A stretch of DNA of 64,000 nucleotides from Tenacibaculum sp. Bg11-29 (GTDB lineage Bacteria; Bacteroidota; Bacteroidia; Flavobacteriales; Flavobacteriaceae): contig NZ_PJBB01000003.1 of the NCBI RefSeq assembly GCF_002836595.1, positions 2,417,001 to 2,481,000 of the forward strand, written 5' to 3'. The notes under the pieces are model-generated. The model was not told the origin of the DNA. It searched no databases and saw only the letters and a program-made list of their open reading frames with translations. Every line of letters starts with the position of its first letter. The first letter of the stretch is position 1. The position numbers were made by a program, and so were the translations under genes. Of this stretch, positions 23,923 to 33,191 are shown one piece after another.

Positions 23923-26562
23923 ATGAATATTCCATCAAAATATAATTCTAAAGAAGTAGAAGGGAAGTGGTATGATTACTGGATGAAACATAATTACTTT
24001 CATTCAGAAGTAGACGAAAGAGAGCCATATACAATTGTAATACCTCCACCAAACGTTACGGGAGTATTACATATGGGGCATATGTTAAATATTACGATTC
24101 AAGATGTATTAATTCGTCGTGCACGTTTACAAGGTAAAAATGCTTGTTGGGTTCCTGGTACAGATCACGCATCTATTGCTACAGAAGCAAAAGTTGTAGC
24201 AAAGTTAAAAGAACAAGGAATTGATAAAAACGATTTAACTCGTGAAGAATTTTTGGCGCATGCTTGGGAATGGAAAAATGAGTATGGTGGAATTATTTTA
24301 GATCAATTAAAAAAGTTAGGAGCTTCTTGTGATTGGGAGCGTACTTCTTTTACAATGGATCCTGCATTGTCTGAATCTGTAATAAAGGTGTTTGTTGATT
24401 TATATAATAAAGGATTAATTTACCGTGGATATAGAATGGTAAATTGGGACCCTGAAGCTAAAACAACGCTTTCTGATGAAGAAGTTATTCATGTTGAAAA
24501 ACAAGGAAACCTTTATTATTTAGAATATAAAATTGAAGGGTCAGAAGATAAATTAACCATTGCAACTACGCGTCCTGAAACTATTTTTGGTGATACAGCA
24601 ATCTGTATTAACCCAAATGACGAACGTTTTACACATTTAAAAGGAAAGAAAGCAATCGTACCATTAAGTAATCGTGTGATTCCTATTATTGAAGATGAAT
24701 ATGTTGATGTTGAGTTTGGAACAGGTTGTTTAAAAGTAACTCCTGCACACGATGAAAACGATAAAGTTCTTGGAGATAAACACAAATTAGAAGTAATTGA
24801 TATTTTTAATGACGATGCTTCTTTAAATTCTTTCGGATTACATTATCAAGGAAAAGATCGTTTTGTAGCTCGTAAAGAAGTTGTTCAAGAATTAGAAGAG
24901 AAAGGGATTTTAGTGAAAACTGAAGTTCATATGAATAAAGTAGGGACTTCAGAAAGAACTAAAGCAGTAATAGAACCAAGATTGTCAGATCAATGGTTTT
25001 TAAAAATGGAAGATTTAGCAAAACCTGCTATTGAAGCTGTTTTAGGTGAAAATAGTGAGGTAACTTTATATCCTAAAAAATTCGAAAATACGTACCGTCA
25101 TTGGATGGAAAACATCCGTGATTGGAATATTTCTCGTCAATTATGGTGGGGACAACAAATTCCTGCTTATTTCTATGGTGATGGAAAAGAAGATTTTGTA
25201 GTTGCTGAAAGTATCGAAGAAGCGATTGTTTTAGCAAAAGAACGAACAAGAAAAGCTGATTTAGTAGCATCTGACTTAAGACAAGATGAAGATGCGCTAG
25301 ATACTTGGTTTTCTTCTTGGTTATGGCCAATGAGTGTTTTTGACGGAATTAATAATCCTGAGAACGAAGAAATTAAATATTATTATCCAACAAACGATTT
25401 AGTTACTGGACCAGATATTTTATTTTTCTGGGTAGCACGTATGATTGTTGCTGGCTATGAATATAAAGATGAACGCCCGTTTGAAAATGTTTACTTAACA
25501 GGTTTGGTTCGTGATAAGCAACGTAGAAAAATGTCTAAATCATTAGGTAACTCACCTGATGCTTTAAAACTGATTGAAGAGTATGGAGCTGATGGTGTAA
25601 GAGTTGGTTTATTATTAAGTTCTGCTGCGGGTAATGATTTAATGTTTGATGAAGATTTATGTCAGCAAGGAAAAGGATTTTCAAATAAAATTTGGAATAC
25701 TTTCCGTTTAATAAAAGGCTGGGAAATAGATGCTAATTTAGAGCAGCCTGAAACTGCAAAAATAGGACTAGCATGGTATGAGTCTAAATTTCAAAAGGCG
25801 TTAGTAGAAATAGAAGATCATTTTTCTAAATATCGTTTATCTGACGCTTTAATGGCTATTTATAAATTAATTACTGATGATTTTTCTTCATGGTTATTAG
25901 AAATCGTAAAACCAGGGTATCAACAACCAATTGACGCTAAGACATATGCAGAAGTAATACAAGTTTTAGAAAATAACTTGAAAGTATTACATCCATTTAT
26001 GCCATTTTTATCAGAAGAAATTTGGCAGCACATTACAGAAAGAACATCAGAAGAGGCATTAGTAATTGCTTTATATCCTAAAGTAACAGCTATTAATGAA
26101 GAGTTAATAACTAATTTTGATTTTGCTACTGAAGTTGTTTCAGGAATAAGAACAATTAGAAAAAATAAAAATATTTCGTTTAAAGAAGCAATAGAATTAT
26201 CTGTTGTAAATAGCGAAAAGTACACTACAGGTTTTGATTTAATAATTAAAAAATTAACAAACACTTCAGTTGTTAATTATGTAACAGAAAAGGTTGAAGG
26301 AGCTGCTTCTTTTAGAGTAAAATCAAATGAATACTTTGTACCAATTTCATTAGATAGTATTGATGTAGAAGCTGAAATAATAAAATTAAAAGCAGAATTA
26401 AAACGAGCGGAAGGTTTCTTGTTTGGAGTTCAAAAGAAATTATCTAACGAACGTTTTGTTAGTAATGCCCCTGAGCAAGTAATTACTATTGAGCGTAAAA
26501 AAGAATCAGATTCATTAGCAAAAATAGAAACGATTAAAGCGAGTTTAGCAAGTTTAAGTTAA
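23923..26562 (+). CDS. valS: Valyl-tRNA synthetase
   Basis: 879 residues, normal size. Class Ia synthetase with the HIGH-type motif in PPPNVTGVLHMGHML (about residue 45), an editing (CP1) domain containing TIATTRPETIFGDTA and HDENDKVLGDKH, and the KMSKS loop RKMSKSLGNSPD (about residue 535). WFSSWLWP is typical of ValRS. A C-terminal coiled-coil arm covers the last 70 residues (KLKAELKRAEGFLFGVQKKL). It charges tRNA-Val and edits mischarged threonine. Monocistronic, with its own promoter and a strong terminator. Confidence 0.98.
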   Translation: MNIPSKYNSKEVEGKWYDYWMKHNYFHSEVDEREPYTIVIPPPNVTGVLHMGHMLNITIQDVLIRRARLQGKNACWVPGTDHASIATEAKVVAKLKEQGIDKNDLTREEFLAHAWEWKNEYGGIILDQLKKLGASCDWERTSFTMDPALSESVIKVFVDLYNKGLIYRGYRMVNWDPEAKTTLSDEEVIHVEKQGNLYYLEYKIEGSEDKLTIATTRPETIFGDTAICINPNDERFTHLKGKKAIVPLSNRVIPIIEDEYVDVEFGTGCLKVTPAHDENDKVLGDKHKLEVIDIFNDDASLNSFGLHYQGKDRFVARKEVVQELEEKGILVKTEVHMNKVGTSERTKAVIEPRLSDQWFLKMEDLAKPAIEAVLGENSEVTLYPKKFENTYRHWMENIRDWNISRQLWWGQQIPAYFYGDGKEDFVVAESIEEAIVLAKERTRKADLVASDLRQDEDALDTWFSSWLWPMSVFDGINNPENEEIKYYYPTNDLVTGPDILFFWVARMIVAGYEYKDERPFENVYLTGLVRDKQRRKMSKSLGNSPDALKLIEEYGADGVRVGLLLSSAAGNDLMFDEDLCQQGKGFSNKIWNTFRLIKGWEIDANLEQPETAKIGLAWYESKFQKALVEIEDHFSKYRLSDALMAIYKLITDDFSSWLLEIVKPGYQQPIDAKTYAEVIQVLENNLKVLHPFMPFLSEEIWQHITERTSEEALVIALYPKVTAINEELITNFDFATEVVSGIRTIRKNKNISFKEAIELSVVNSEKYTTGFDLIIKKLTNTSVVNYVTEKVEGAASFRVKSNEYFVPISLDSIDVEAEIIKLKAELKRAEGFLFGVQKKLSNERFVSNAPEQVITIERKKESDSLAKIETIKASLASLS

Positions 26563-26586
26563 AACTCTTTTAGTTCTAAGAAAAAA

Positions 26587-26622
26587 AGCCAGTTAAGTAT
26601 TATACTTAACTGGCTTTTTTTG
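26587..26622 (+). terminator. bidirectional terminator after valS
   Basis: AGCCAGTTAAGTAT/ATACTTAACTGGCT with A7 before and T7 after; shared with the converging DUF2807 gene. Confidence 0.9.
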
Positions 26623-26637
26623 TAAATTATTCTTTTA

Positions 26638-27366
26638 TTAGTTTTTATCAATTACATCTCCAGAACCTATTGAATTAGTATCTATATGTTTAGGAGTTCC
26701 TTTATAATAAACACTTCCAGAGCCTACAACACTTGCTTTTATTTTAGTACTTACAGTTGTTTCTACGCTTCCAGAGCCCGCAATACTAGCTTTTAAAGTT
26801 TCAGTATCTAAATCATATGCTTTTATATTCCCAGATCCTGCTATAGAGCATTTAAAATTACTTGTATTTCCTTTTAATTTTATGTTTCCAGAGCCACCAA
26901 TTGAAGCTTTTATAGTATTGGTGTCAATATTTGCATTGATGCTTCCAGAGCCACCTATACTAATAGATATTTCATCCGATTTAATTATTTTTTGTACATG
27001 TACATCACCAGAACCACCTAAAGAAATAGCATTAATACTTTCAAAAGGAATTGTAACAATTAAACGTTTAGTTGTTCTAATGTTAGTGTTTTCTTTAAAC
27101 TGAACTTTTAATTTTCCGTTTTTTACTGTTGTTTCAATATAAGGAAGTAAGTTTTCTTCTCCTTTAAGAGTAATCTTACCTTCAGTTCCTGCTATTAAAT
27201 TAACATCAAACGAACCACCAACGCTAACCTTATCAAATTTATTTATTGATCTAGTTTTTGTGATAACCTTCCCATTTCCTCTAACTTTTTTACCTCCCCA
27301 CCAGCTTTGCGCATTTAAAGTAAGAGAAATAAAAATTATTAAGGTTGTTATAAATTGTTTTTTCAT
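26638..27366 (-). CDS. DUF2807 (head GIN) secreted protein
   Basis: 242 residues with a signal peptide ending LTLNAQ. After a short linker it is one DUF2807 domain: a right-handed beta-helix-like array with repeated GGSGD, GGSGS, GGSGN, AGSGN, AGSGS and VGSGS turns. Such putative auto-transporter adhesin head domains are often in operons with anti-sigma or PspC-like genes. It is the last gene of the sigma, anti-sigma, DUF4097-like, DUF2807 operon, and is probably an envelope-stress product or sensor. Confidence 0.88.
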   Translation of the reverse strand: MKKQFITTLIIFISLTLNAQSWWGGKKVRGNGKVITKTRSINKFDKVSVGGSFDVNLIAGTEGKITLKGEENLLPYIETTVKNGKLKVQFKENTNIRTTKRLIVTIPFESINAISLGGSGDVHVQKIIKSDEISISIGGSGSINANIDTNTIKASIGGSGNIKLKGNTSNFKCSIAGSGNIKAYDLDTETLKASIAGSGSVETTVSTKIKASVVGSGSVYYKGTPKHIDTNSIGSGDVIDKN

Positions 27367-27457
27367 TTTGTTTGTTTTAAAGTTAGTATTGGCTGTGTTA
27401 GTGTTTTATATATGAATTTATAGAGTGTGATTTTATTGCAGGCTATAAACAAGGTTT

Positions 27458-28534
27458 TTAATCGTTTAATTTAAGCGAAACTCCTCCGTATCTAGATTTT
27501 ATCATTATAGTTGAATTAATATTCGCGTTACCAAAAGAACCTTCATAGTATTTTTTTGTGTTCTTTTTAATGCTTTTAGTGAATTCTACTTTATTTTCAG
27601 GGTAATTAAAACTAGCGTACCCTAAATCAATATTAAATTTAAAAGCGTTATCACTACTAGTACCTAATTTAATACTAGCATAACTTCCATCAATGGTAAC
27701 ATTTTCAAAATCTTTTGTTATGTTTTGAACTTTAATACTTCCAAAATCAGTATTAATTTTAAGTTTTTTTCTTAATGTACCTATTCTTATACTAGTATAA
27801 TCAGAACTTCCTGATATATTTTTAGCCTCATTTATAGAGATACTACCATAATCGCAACTAAATTTTACGCTATTAGTATTGCCAAGTTTTACGGTTGAGT
27901 AGTCGGCATTAATGCTAAGTGATTTTGATTCTTTTATTTGTAGTTTAGAATAATCGATATTTAAACTACCAGATTTTATGAAATTAATTTCAGAATCTCC
28001 ACAGTAATTTAAGTTTATTGTATTTGAGTCATTTAGTAATTGATCTATTTCAATATTTCCGTAATCACAATTTAAACTAGCCTTACCACTAAGTCTATCT
28101 AATTCAATAGCACCGTATTTATTGTGTAAATCAGCATTATTGGTTATCGGCATTTTTATAAAATAATTAATTTTATAATTGATGTTACTAGAACCCCACC
28201 ATGACCAACTAGATTTTGAGCTTTCTATTTTGGTACGAGCTTCGACTAAGCTTTCTGAAGCTTCAAAAAGAACATTAATTGAATTTAATTTCCGATCAAT
28301 ATTTGTTAAATCATTTCCTTTTACAATAATTTTAACTTCAATTTCAATACGATTTTCATTCCATGTTGTTACATTAACCTTACCATATTTATTATTAATA
28401 TATAAGGTAGCATTTTCATTTACAGAAAAACTTTTACTTATTGTTTTACTTTTTTCATGTTTCTTTTTATCGTTTGCTACCATAATAGTTGGTATTAATA
28501 TAAAAAAGAATAAGAGTTTATATAATTTCATCAT
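27458..28534 (-). CDS. DUF4097-like beta-repeat exported protein
   Basis: 358 residues with a signal peptide (first 20). It is built of short beta repeats around a YG/YS/YT motif (NKYGKVNVTT, CDYGNIEIDQ, ADYSTVKLG, CDYGSISINE, SDYTSIRIG), as in DUF4097/adhesin-like beta-helix proteins. Its start lies inside the end of the anti-sigma gene (17-bp overlap), so the two are coupled. A second ATG one codon in is equally possible. Likely an envelope-stress product of the adjacent sigma factor. Confidence 0.8.
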   Translation of the reverse strand: MMKLYKLLFFFILIPTIMVANDKKKHEKSKTISKSFSVNENATLYINNKYGKVNVTTWNENRIEIEVKIIVKGNDLTNIDRKLNSINVLFEASESLVEARTKIESSKSSWSWWGSSNINYKINYFIKMPITNNADLHNKYGAIELDRLSGKASLNCDYGNIEIDQLLNDSNTINLNYCGDSEINFIKSGSLNIDYSKLQIKESKSLSINADYSTVKLGNTNSVKFSCDYGSISINEAKNISGSSDYTSIRIGTLRKKLKINTDFGSIKVQNITKDFENVTIDGSYASIKLGTSSDNAFKFNIDLGYASFNYPENKVEFTKSIKKNTKKYYEGSFGNANINSTIMIKSRYGGVSLKLND

Positions 28535-29048
28535 CTAATATTTCTAATTTTGTTGGGTTTTTTTGTCGCTCTAATTGTAATAAGAGCCTTTCTAAAACGG
28601 TTAGCCTTTGTTGGTAATTACCAATCATTTTTTGAATGACTTGACGTTTGTTTTCATTTTTTGTTAACTCGCTAATAAGTGCTTTATAATGGTCTTCTAG
28701 TTCTTCAATTTTCTCTAAAGAATCTTCAATTATTTTTTCAGTTTCTATATTCCGATACTGTTCTATTTCTTTTAATTCTTGGTTAATGGTTGAAACAAAA
28801 AAACTTTGAGTTTCAGCCATTTTTGGTGAAATATCGGCTAAATCATAATTGTTATTCTGTTGGTAACTACCAAGATAAAATCCTAAGACAAGCACAATTG
28901 AAGCAGCAATACTCATCCAAAATATTGTTGGTTTATGCTGTTTTTTTTGTTGTTGAAGTTTTCTTTGAAATCGATTTGAATGACCTGAATGCGGCTCGTA
29001 TATATCAAAATTGTTTTCATTAAAAAACTCTTTTAGTTTATCTTCCAT
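28518..29048 (-). CDS. anti-sigma factor-like membrane protein
   Basis: 176 residues from the ATG at 29048 (MEDKLKEFFNENNFDIYEPH), chosen because it overlaps the sigma gene end by only 11 bp. The layout is a cytoplasmic N-terminus of about 45 residues, one transmembrane helix (FWMSIAASIVLVLGFYLG), then a long periplasmic coiled coil (about 80-165). It fits a flavobacterial anti-sigma factor that holds the upstream ECF sigma at the membrane. The zinc-binding HxxxCxxC motif of ZAS-type anti-sigmas is not present. It is translationally coupled on both sides. Confidence 0.8.
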   Translation of the reverse strand: MEDKLKEFFNENNFDIYEPHSGHSNRFQRKLQQQKKQHKPTIFWMSIAASIVLVLGFYLGSYQQNNNYDLADISPKMAETQSFFVSTINQELKEIEQYRNIETEKIIEDSLEKIEELEDHYKALISELTKNENKRQVIQKMIGNYQQRLTVLERLLLQLERQKNPTKLEILDDEII

Positions 29049-29601
29049 ATACTTGTGTGTTTTTTTTGTTAGCAAGTAATACTTGTTTTAATTTTTTCTT
29101 AGCTCTAGAAATAGTTGTGCGTACATTTTCGTTTGTGTAATTTAATATTTGAGATATCTCTTCGTAATCATAGCCTTCTATTAAGTTTAAAGTTAAAATA
29201 ACTCGATAATTTTCTTTTAAATTAAGTAAACTACTCATTACCTCTTTTACCGTTAAAGAACTATAATTTACAGTTGTCTCTTCTTCAGGGTTAGGAATAA
29301 TTTCCATTTTCACTTCGTTATAACGATTATTTTTCTTTAATTGTGTAATACTTTTGTTGATTACAATTCTTTTTAACCAAGCGCCAAAAGTAACATCTCC
29401 TTTAAAAGTATTTAACTTAGTAAAAGCAGTTAAAAAAGCTTCTTGAATTAAATCTTCAGCTTCAAATTCATCTTTTAAAATGCGATAAGCAGTATTATAC
29501 ATTGCTTTATAATAGTCATTATACACTTGCATTTGTGCATTACTATCATTTTTTTTACAGCGTTCTATTAGTTGGTTGATATGCGTTGTTTTAGATTCCA
29601 A
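29038..29601 (-). CDS. ECF-type RNA polymerase sigma factor
   Basis: 187 residues starting at TTG 29601 (reads MESKTTHINQLIERC). Region 2 has EFEAEDLIQEAFLTAFTKL and FGAWLKRIVINKSITQLKK; region 4 has LKENYRVILTLNLIEGYDYE and a helix-turn-helix ending in TTISRAKKKLKQ. It heads an operon with its anti-sigma and two beta-repeat envelope proteins. This arrangement suggests an autoregulated envelope-stress unit. Confidence 0.93.
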   Translation of the reverse strand: MESKTTHINQLIERCKKNDSNAQMQVYNDYYKAMYNTAYRILKDEFEAEDLIQEAFLTAFTKLNTFKGDVTFGAWLKRIVINKSITQLKKNNRYNEVKMEIIPNPEEETTVNYSSLTVKEVMSSLLNLKENYRVILTLNLIEGYDYEEISQILNYTNENVRTTISRAKKKLKQVLLANKKNTQVYGR

Positions 29602-29791
29602 AGAGAATGATTCTATCTATGTTATAGACAATTTAACTTTTGAGTTGTGACAGTTTATTTCATAAAAATAAATATTTATTACAATAAAGAGTTAGTGAAA
29701 AGAGTAATAATCTTTTGTTAAGTTAAAATATATTTACAATAGCTTTAACATTCTGAAGAAAAACAAAATAAATAAAACGAATCAAAATTTG

Positions 29792-29799
29792 TATATTTG
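29792..29799 (+). promoter_or_regulatory. -7 element TATATTTG, possibly giving a leaderless mRNA
   Basis: TATATTTG ends 5 bases before the ATG at 29805, about where transcription itself should start, so the mRNA may have almost no leader. No ribosome-binding site is visible. Confidence 0.6.
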
Positions 29800-29804
29800 G
29801 CATA

Positions 29805-30662
29805 ATGATTGACAGTATAAAAATTATAGAATGCCCTCGTGATGCGATGCAGGGAATTAAAAGTCATTTTATCTCTACAGAAGCGAAGGCAAAGTATATA
29901 AATTCTTTGTTAAAGGTAGGATTTGATACTATAGATTTTGGAAGTTTTGTATCACCAAAGGCAATTCCACAAATGAGAGATACAGCTGAGGTGTTATCAA
30001 AGTTAGATTTATCTACAACAAGAAGCAAATTGTTAGCAATTGTAGCTAATGTTAGAGGAGCTAATGATGCGTCTCAATTCGAAGAGATAAACTATCTAGG
30101 ATATCCTTTTTCGATATCTGAAAACTTTCAAATGCGTAATACGCATAAAACAATAGCGCAATCTATTGATACGCTAAAAGAAGTATTGGCGATAGCTAAT
30201 AGAACCAATAAAGAAGTAGTAGCGTATTTATCAATGGGATTTGGAAATCCTTACGGAGATCCTTGGAACGTCGAGATAGTTGGAGAATGGACAGAAAAAT
30301 TGTCGAATTTAGGTGTAAAAATCTTATCTTTATCAGATACGGTTGGTAGTTCAACTCCTGAAGATATAGATTATTTGTTTTCTAACTTAATACTAAGTTA
30401 CCCTCAAATAGAGTTTGGAGCACATTTGCATACGACTCCTGCAAAATGGTTTGAGAAAGTAGATAGTGCTTTTAAAGCTGGTTGTCGTCGTTTTGATGGT
30501 GCTATTAAAGGCTATGGAGGGTGCCCGATGGCAAAAGATGAATTAACAGGTAATATGCCTACTGAAAAATTAATATCCTATTTTACTACTCAAAAAATAG
30601 AAACAAATATAAAACCAATGAGTTTTGAAAGTGCTTATAATAAGGCATTAGACGTATTTTAA
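29805..30662 (+). CDS. mvaB: Hydroxymethylglutaryl-CoA lyase
   Basis: 285 residues. TIM-barrel HMGL-like enzyme: IKIIECPRDAMQGI (metal- and substrate-binding Arg/Asp), IDFGSFVSPKAIPQM, HLHTTPAKW (metal His pair) and the signature loop GYGGCPMAKDELTGN with its catalytic Cys. It splits HMG-CoA to acetoacetate and acetyl-CoA, the final step of leucine breakdown. The acyl-CoA carboxylase beta subunit at 59526 may work in the same pathway. The next gene begins 4 bp after its stop but encodes a secreted metallopeptidase. Confidence 0.95.
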   Translation: MIDSIKIIECPRDAMQGIKSHFISTEAKAKYINSLLKVGFDTIDFGSFVSPKAIPQMRDTAEVLSKLDLSTTRSKLLAIVANVRGANDASQFEEINYLGYPFSISENFQMRNTHKTIAQSIDTLKEVLAIANRTNKEVVAYLSMGFGNPYGDPWNVEIVGEWTEKLSNLGVKILSLSDTVGSSTPEDIDYLFSNLILSYPQIEFGAHLHTTPAKWFEKVDSAFKAGCRRFDGAIKGYGGCPMAKDELTGNMPTEKLISYFTTQKIETNIKPMSFESAYNKALDVF

Positions 30663-30665
30663 CAT

Positions 30666-31475
30666 ATGATGAAATTTAAAATTTTTACTCTTTTTTTATT
30701 CTTTTCTGTCTTTTGTCAATCTCAGGTTGATATAAGGATAGGAGTATGGCAGATTCAAAATGGAGCTTTAATTAAAAATGGATCTAATAAAAATGACTTA
30801 GCTAATGATTATTGGGAAGAGTTTTATAGGATATTTCCTAAAGAGTTAACAAGGAAATATATTAAAAGAATCCTTTTAATGACTGATGGTGTAGATGAAA
30901 AAACAGGAGCACTTATTTCATTAAATTCAAGGAATGATAAATGGATGTTAGAGATTGATGTTAGAGATGTGAACCTTAAAACTAGGGATAAAAAAAGATT
31001 GCATGAATCTATTTATACAATGGTTCATGAATTCGGACATTTATTAACGCTAAACAAAACCCAGATAAGACCAACAAAGAAAAATTTGCAAGGAGAAGGA
31101 GAGTCATATTTAACTTTAGAAGGAGAAGCTTATAAGAAAAGTTATATAAATAAATTTGTTAATTTATTTTGGAAAGGAGCTTTATTAGATAGTTGGGATG
31201 TTATACAAAGGGATTATTGTTATACAGAAGCAAATTGTGTAAAGAAGAAACATGATTTGTTATATATGAATAATGATACTGAGTTTATTACCGATTATGC
31301 GGTGGAAAGCCCAGAAGAAGACATTGTTGAAAGTTGGACAGCATTTGTTTTAAGACCAAAAATTAGAAATCCTAAAACAATTGCAGAAAAAAAAATGAAT
31401 TTCTTTTATCAATTTCCTGAACTGGTAGCATACCGAAAAGAAATTAGGAAAAATACACGTAAATATCTTCACTAA
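30666..31475 (+). CDS. secreted zinc metallopeptidase-like protein
   Basis: 269 residues with a signal peptide (cleaved near FCQSQ). The zinc motif HEFGH sits in MVHEFGHLLTLN (about residue 123), and a probable third ligand or catalytic acid lies in DYAVESPEEDIVESWTAFV, a pattern seen in putative zinc-binding metallopeptidases. The C-terminus is basic. It follows mvaB by 4 bp and may be cotranscribed. The substrate is unknown. Confidence 0.75.
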   Translation: MMKFKIFTLFLFFSVFCQSQVDIRIGVWQIQNGALIKNGSNKNDLANDYWEEFYRIFPKELTRKYIKRILLMTDGVDEKTGALISLNSRNDKWMLEIDVRDVNLKTRDKKRLHESIYTMVHEFGHLLTLNKTQIRPTKKNLQGEGESYLTLEGEAYKKSYINKFVNLFWKGALLDSWDVIQRDYCYTEANCVKKKHDLLYMNNDTEFITDYAVESPEEDIVESWTAFVLRPKIRNPKTIAEKKMNFFYQFPELVAYRKEIRKNTRKYLH

Positions 31476-31507
31476 TTTTTTTTATTTCTTATATTAAAAA
31501 GAACACA

Positions 31508-33061
31508 ATGAGCCATTTTAAATTATTATTTATAGCGGTAACGACTGCTTTAATTTTTAGCTGTAATTTTAAAAAAAGCACAGAAAAGACTTCAGAACCT
31601 GTATATAGTTTTAAAAAAGAAGCAGGTAAAACATATTTTAATATACTTCAATTAAATGATGTTTATGAAATTGCGCCAATTCAAGGAGGACAGTTTGGAG
31701 GAATGGCAAGAGTTGAAACTGTACATCAAAACTTATTAAAAGAAGAAAAAAATACAATGCTTGTTTTAGCAGGAGACTTTTTAAATCCGTCTTTAATAGG
31801 TACTATGAAAATAGATGGAGATAGGGTTAGAGGTAAACAAATGATTGAAGTTATGAATGCAATGAATTTCGATCTTGTAGCTTTTGGTAATCATGAGTTT
31901 GATTTGAGTTACTCTAGTTTGCAAAAAAGATTAAATGAAAGTAAATTTAATTGGATTTCAGCAAACACTTTTCACAACAAAGCAGGGAAGCATGAATATT
32001 TTCATAAAGTAATCAATGAAAAAAAAGAATATTTAAAAGATTCATATATCAGAGAGTTTAATAATGCTGATGGTACAAAATTAAAAGTAGGTTTTATAAG
32101 TGCATGTATTCCTTCAAACCCTCGGAGTTATGTGTATTATAGAGATATTTATGAAGAAATTAAAAAATCATATAATGAAGTTAAAGATAAGGTAGATATT
32201 GTTATAGGCTTAACGCACTTAACGTTTAATCAAGATAAAAAAGTTGCTGAATTATTACCAAATGTTCCTTTGATAATGGGGGGACACGAGCATGCTAATA
32301 GTTATGATAGTATAGGGAATGTAGTTATAGCAAAAGCTGATGCGAATGCTAAGACAGCTTATATTCATCGTTTTGAGTATAATCCAATTACAAAAAAAGT
32401 AAAATTAAAATCAGAATTAAAGGAGATTAATGACAAGATTGCTACAAATAAAAAAGTAGGAGCAATTGTTGATAAATGGCAAAAGAAGTTAAAAATACAA
32501 ATACAAGATATTGTATCAAACCCTTATGAAGTAATATATAAGACAACAATTCCATTAGAAGCTAGAGAAACTCAGATTAGAAGTGTTCAAACCAATATGG
32601 GAAAAATTATTACAAAAGCTATGAGTTTGGCTTATGATAATAAAGTTGATTGTGCCTTAGTGAATGGAGGTTCTGTTCGTATTGACGATGTTTTAGAAGG
32701 AGATGTTAATATTGTAGACATCTTTAGAGTTTTACCATATGGTGGAGCAATTTTAAAAGTTGATATCAAAGGAAATTTACTTAAAGAGGTTTTAGATTAT
32801 GGTTATAACGCTGCCGGTACTGGTGCTTATTTACAACGTTATAATGTTAGTAAAAAAAGTGATGAATGGTTTATAAATAATAAAGTAATAAATGATAATA
32901 AAATTTATAAAGTAGCTTTTTCAGATTACTTACTAAGAGGATTAGATATTCCTATGTTATCAGACAAAAACCCCAATATACTTACTATATATAAGCCAGA
33001 TACATCTGATTTAAGTTATGATATTAGACGTGCTGTTATTAGTTATTTAAAAACATTATAG
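31508..33061 (+). CDS. 5'-nucleotidase / metallophosphoesterase lipoprotein
   Basis: 517 residues. Lipobox cysteine at LIFSCNF. The N-terminal calcineurin-like phosphoesterase carries the metal motifs LQLNDVYE (Asp; the usual H of NDxH is Y), GDFLNP, FGNHEFD, and GGHEHAN (about residue 260). The C-terminal 5'-nucleotidase domain has VNGGSVRID and VLPYGGAIL. These UshA-like proteins hydrolyse nucleotides or other phosphate esters outside the inner membrane. The D-V-Y in place of D-x-H at the first metal site is worth noting. It lies 32 bp after the metallopeptidase. Confidence 0.9.
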   Translation: MSHFKLLFIAVTTALIFSCNFKKSTEKTSEPVYSFKKEAGKTYFNILQLNDVYEIAPIQGGQFGGMARVETVHQNLLKEEKNTMLVLAGDFLNPSLIGTMKIDGDRVRGKQMIEVMNAMNFDLVAFGNHEFDLSYSSLQKRLNESKFNWISANTFHNKAGKHEYFHKVINEKKEYLKDSYIREFNNADGTKLKVGFISACIPSNPRSYVYYRDIYEEIKKSYNEVKDKVDIVIGLTHLTFNQDKKVAELLPNVPLIMGGHEHANSYDSIGNVVIAKADANAKTAYIHRFEYNPITKKVKLKSELKEINDKIATNKKVGAIVDKWQKKLKIQIQDIVSNPYEVIYKTTIPLEARETQIRSVQTNMGKIITKAMSLAYDNKVDCALVNGGSVRIDDVLEGDVNIVDIFRVLPYGGAILKVDIKGNLLKEVLDYGYNAAGTGAYLQRYNVSKKSDEWFINNKVINDNKIYKVAFSDYLLRGLDIPMLSDKNPNILTIYKPDTSDLSYDIRRAVISYLKTL

Positions 33062-33102
33062 CACATTATAGATTATTTTATAATGTAATAAAATAGCTTA
33101 TC

Positions 33103-33118
33103 TTTATTTAAAATAAAT
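33103..33118. promoter_or_regulatory. putative iron-responsive operator, DUF4856 promoter (distal)
   Basis: TTTATTTAAAATAAAT, member of a palindrome family repeated at promoters across the iron locus (see 34459, 49215, 57447). A second, 14/16 match in the other orientation ends at the start codon (33176-33191). A Fur-type regulator is assumed, not shown. Confidence 0.5.
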
Positions 33119-33151
33119 CCAAATAAAATTTGATAGATTAGATTTGTTACA

Positions 33152-33159
33152 TAGATTTG
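33152..33159 (+). promoter_or_regulatory. -7 element TAGATTTG for the DUF4856 gene
   Basis: Fits TAnnTTTG, 32 bases before the ATG at 33192. A second identical element lies at 33139-33146. The sequence from here to the ATG closely resembles the leader of the imelysin at 57430. Confidence 0.55.
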
Positions 33160-33191
33160 CATAAAATTTATTAAAATTAAATCTAAATAAA

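Noticed and set aside
26882..27103. Frame opposite the DUF2807 GSG repeats (PEPP-rich)
   Set aside because: Antisense shadow of the GGSG repeats of a recognised gene.
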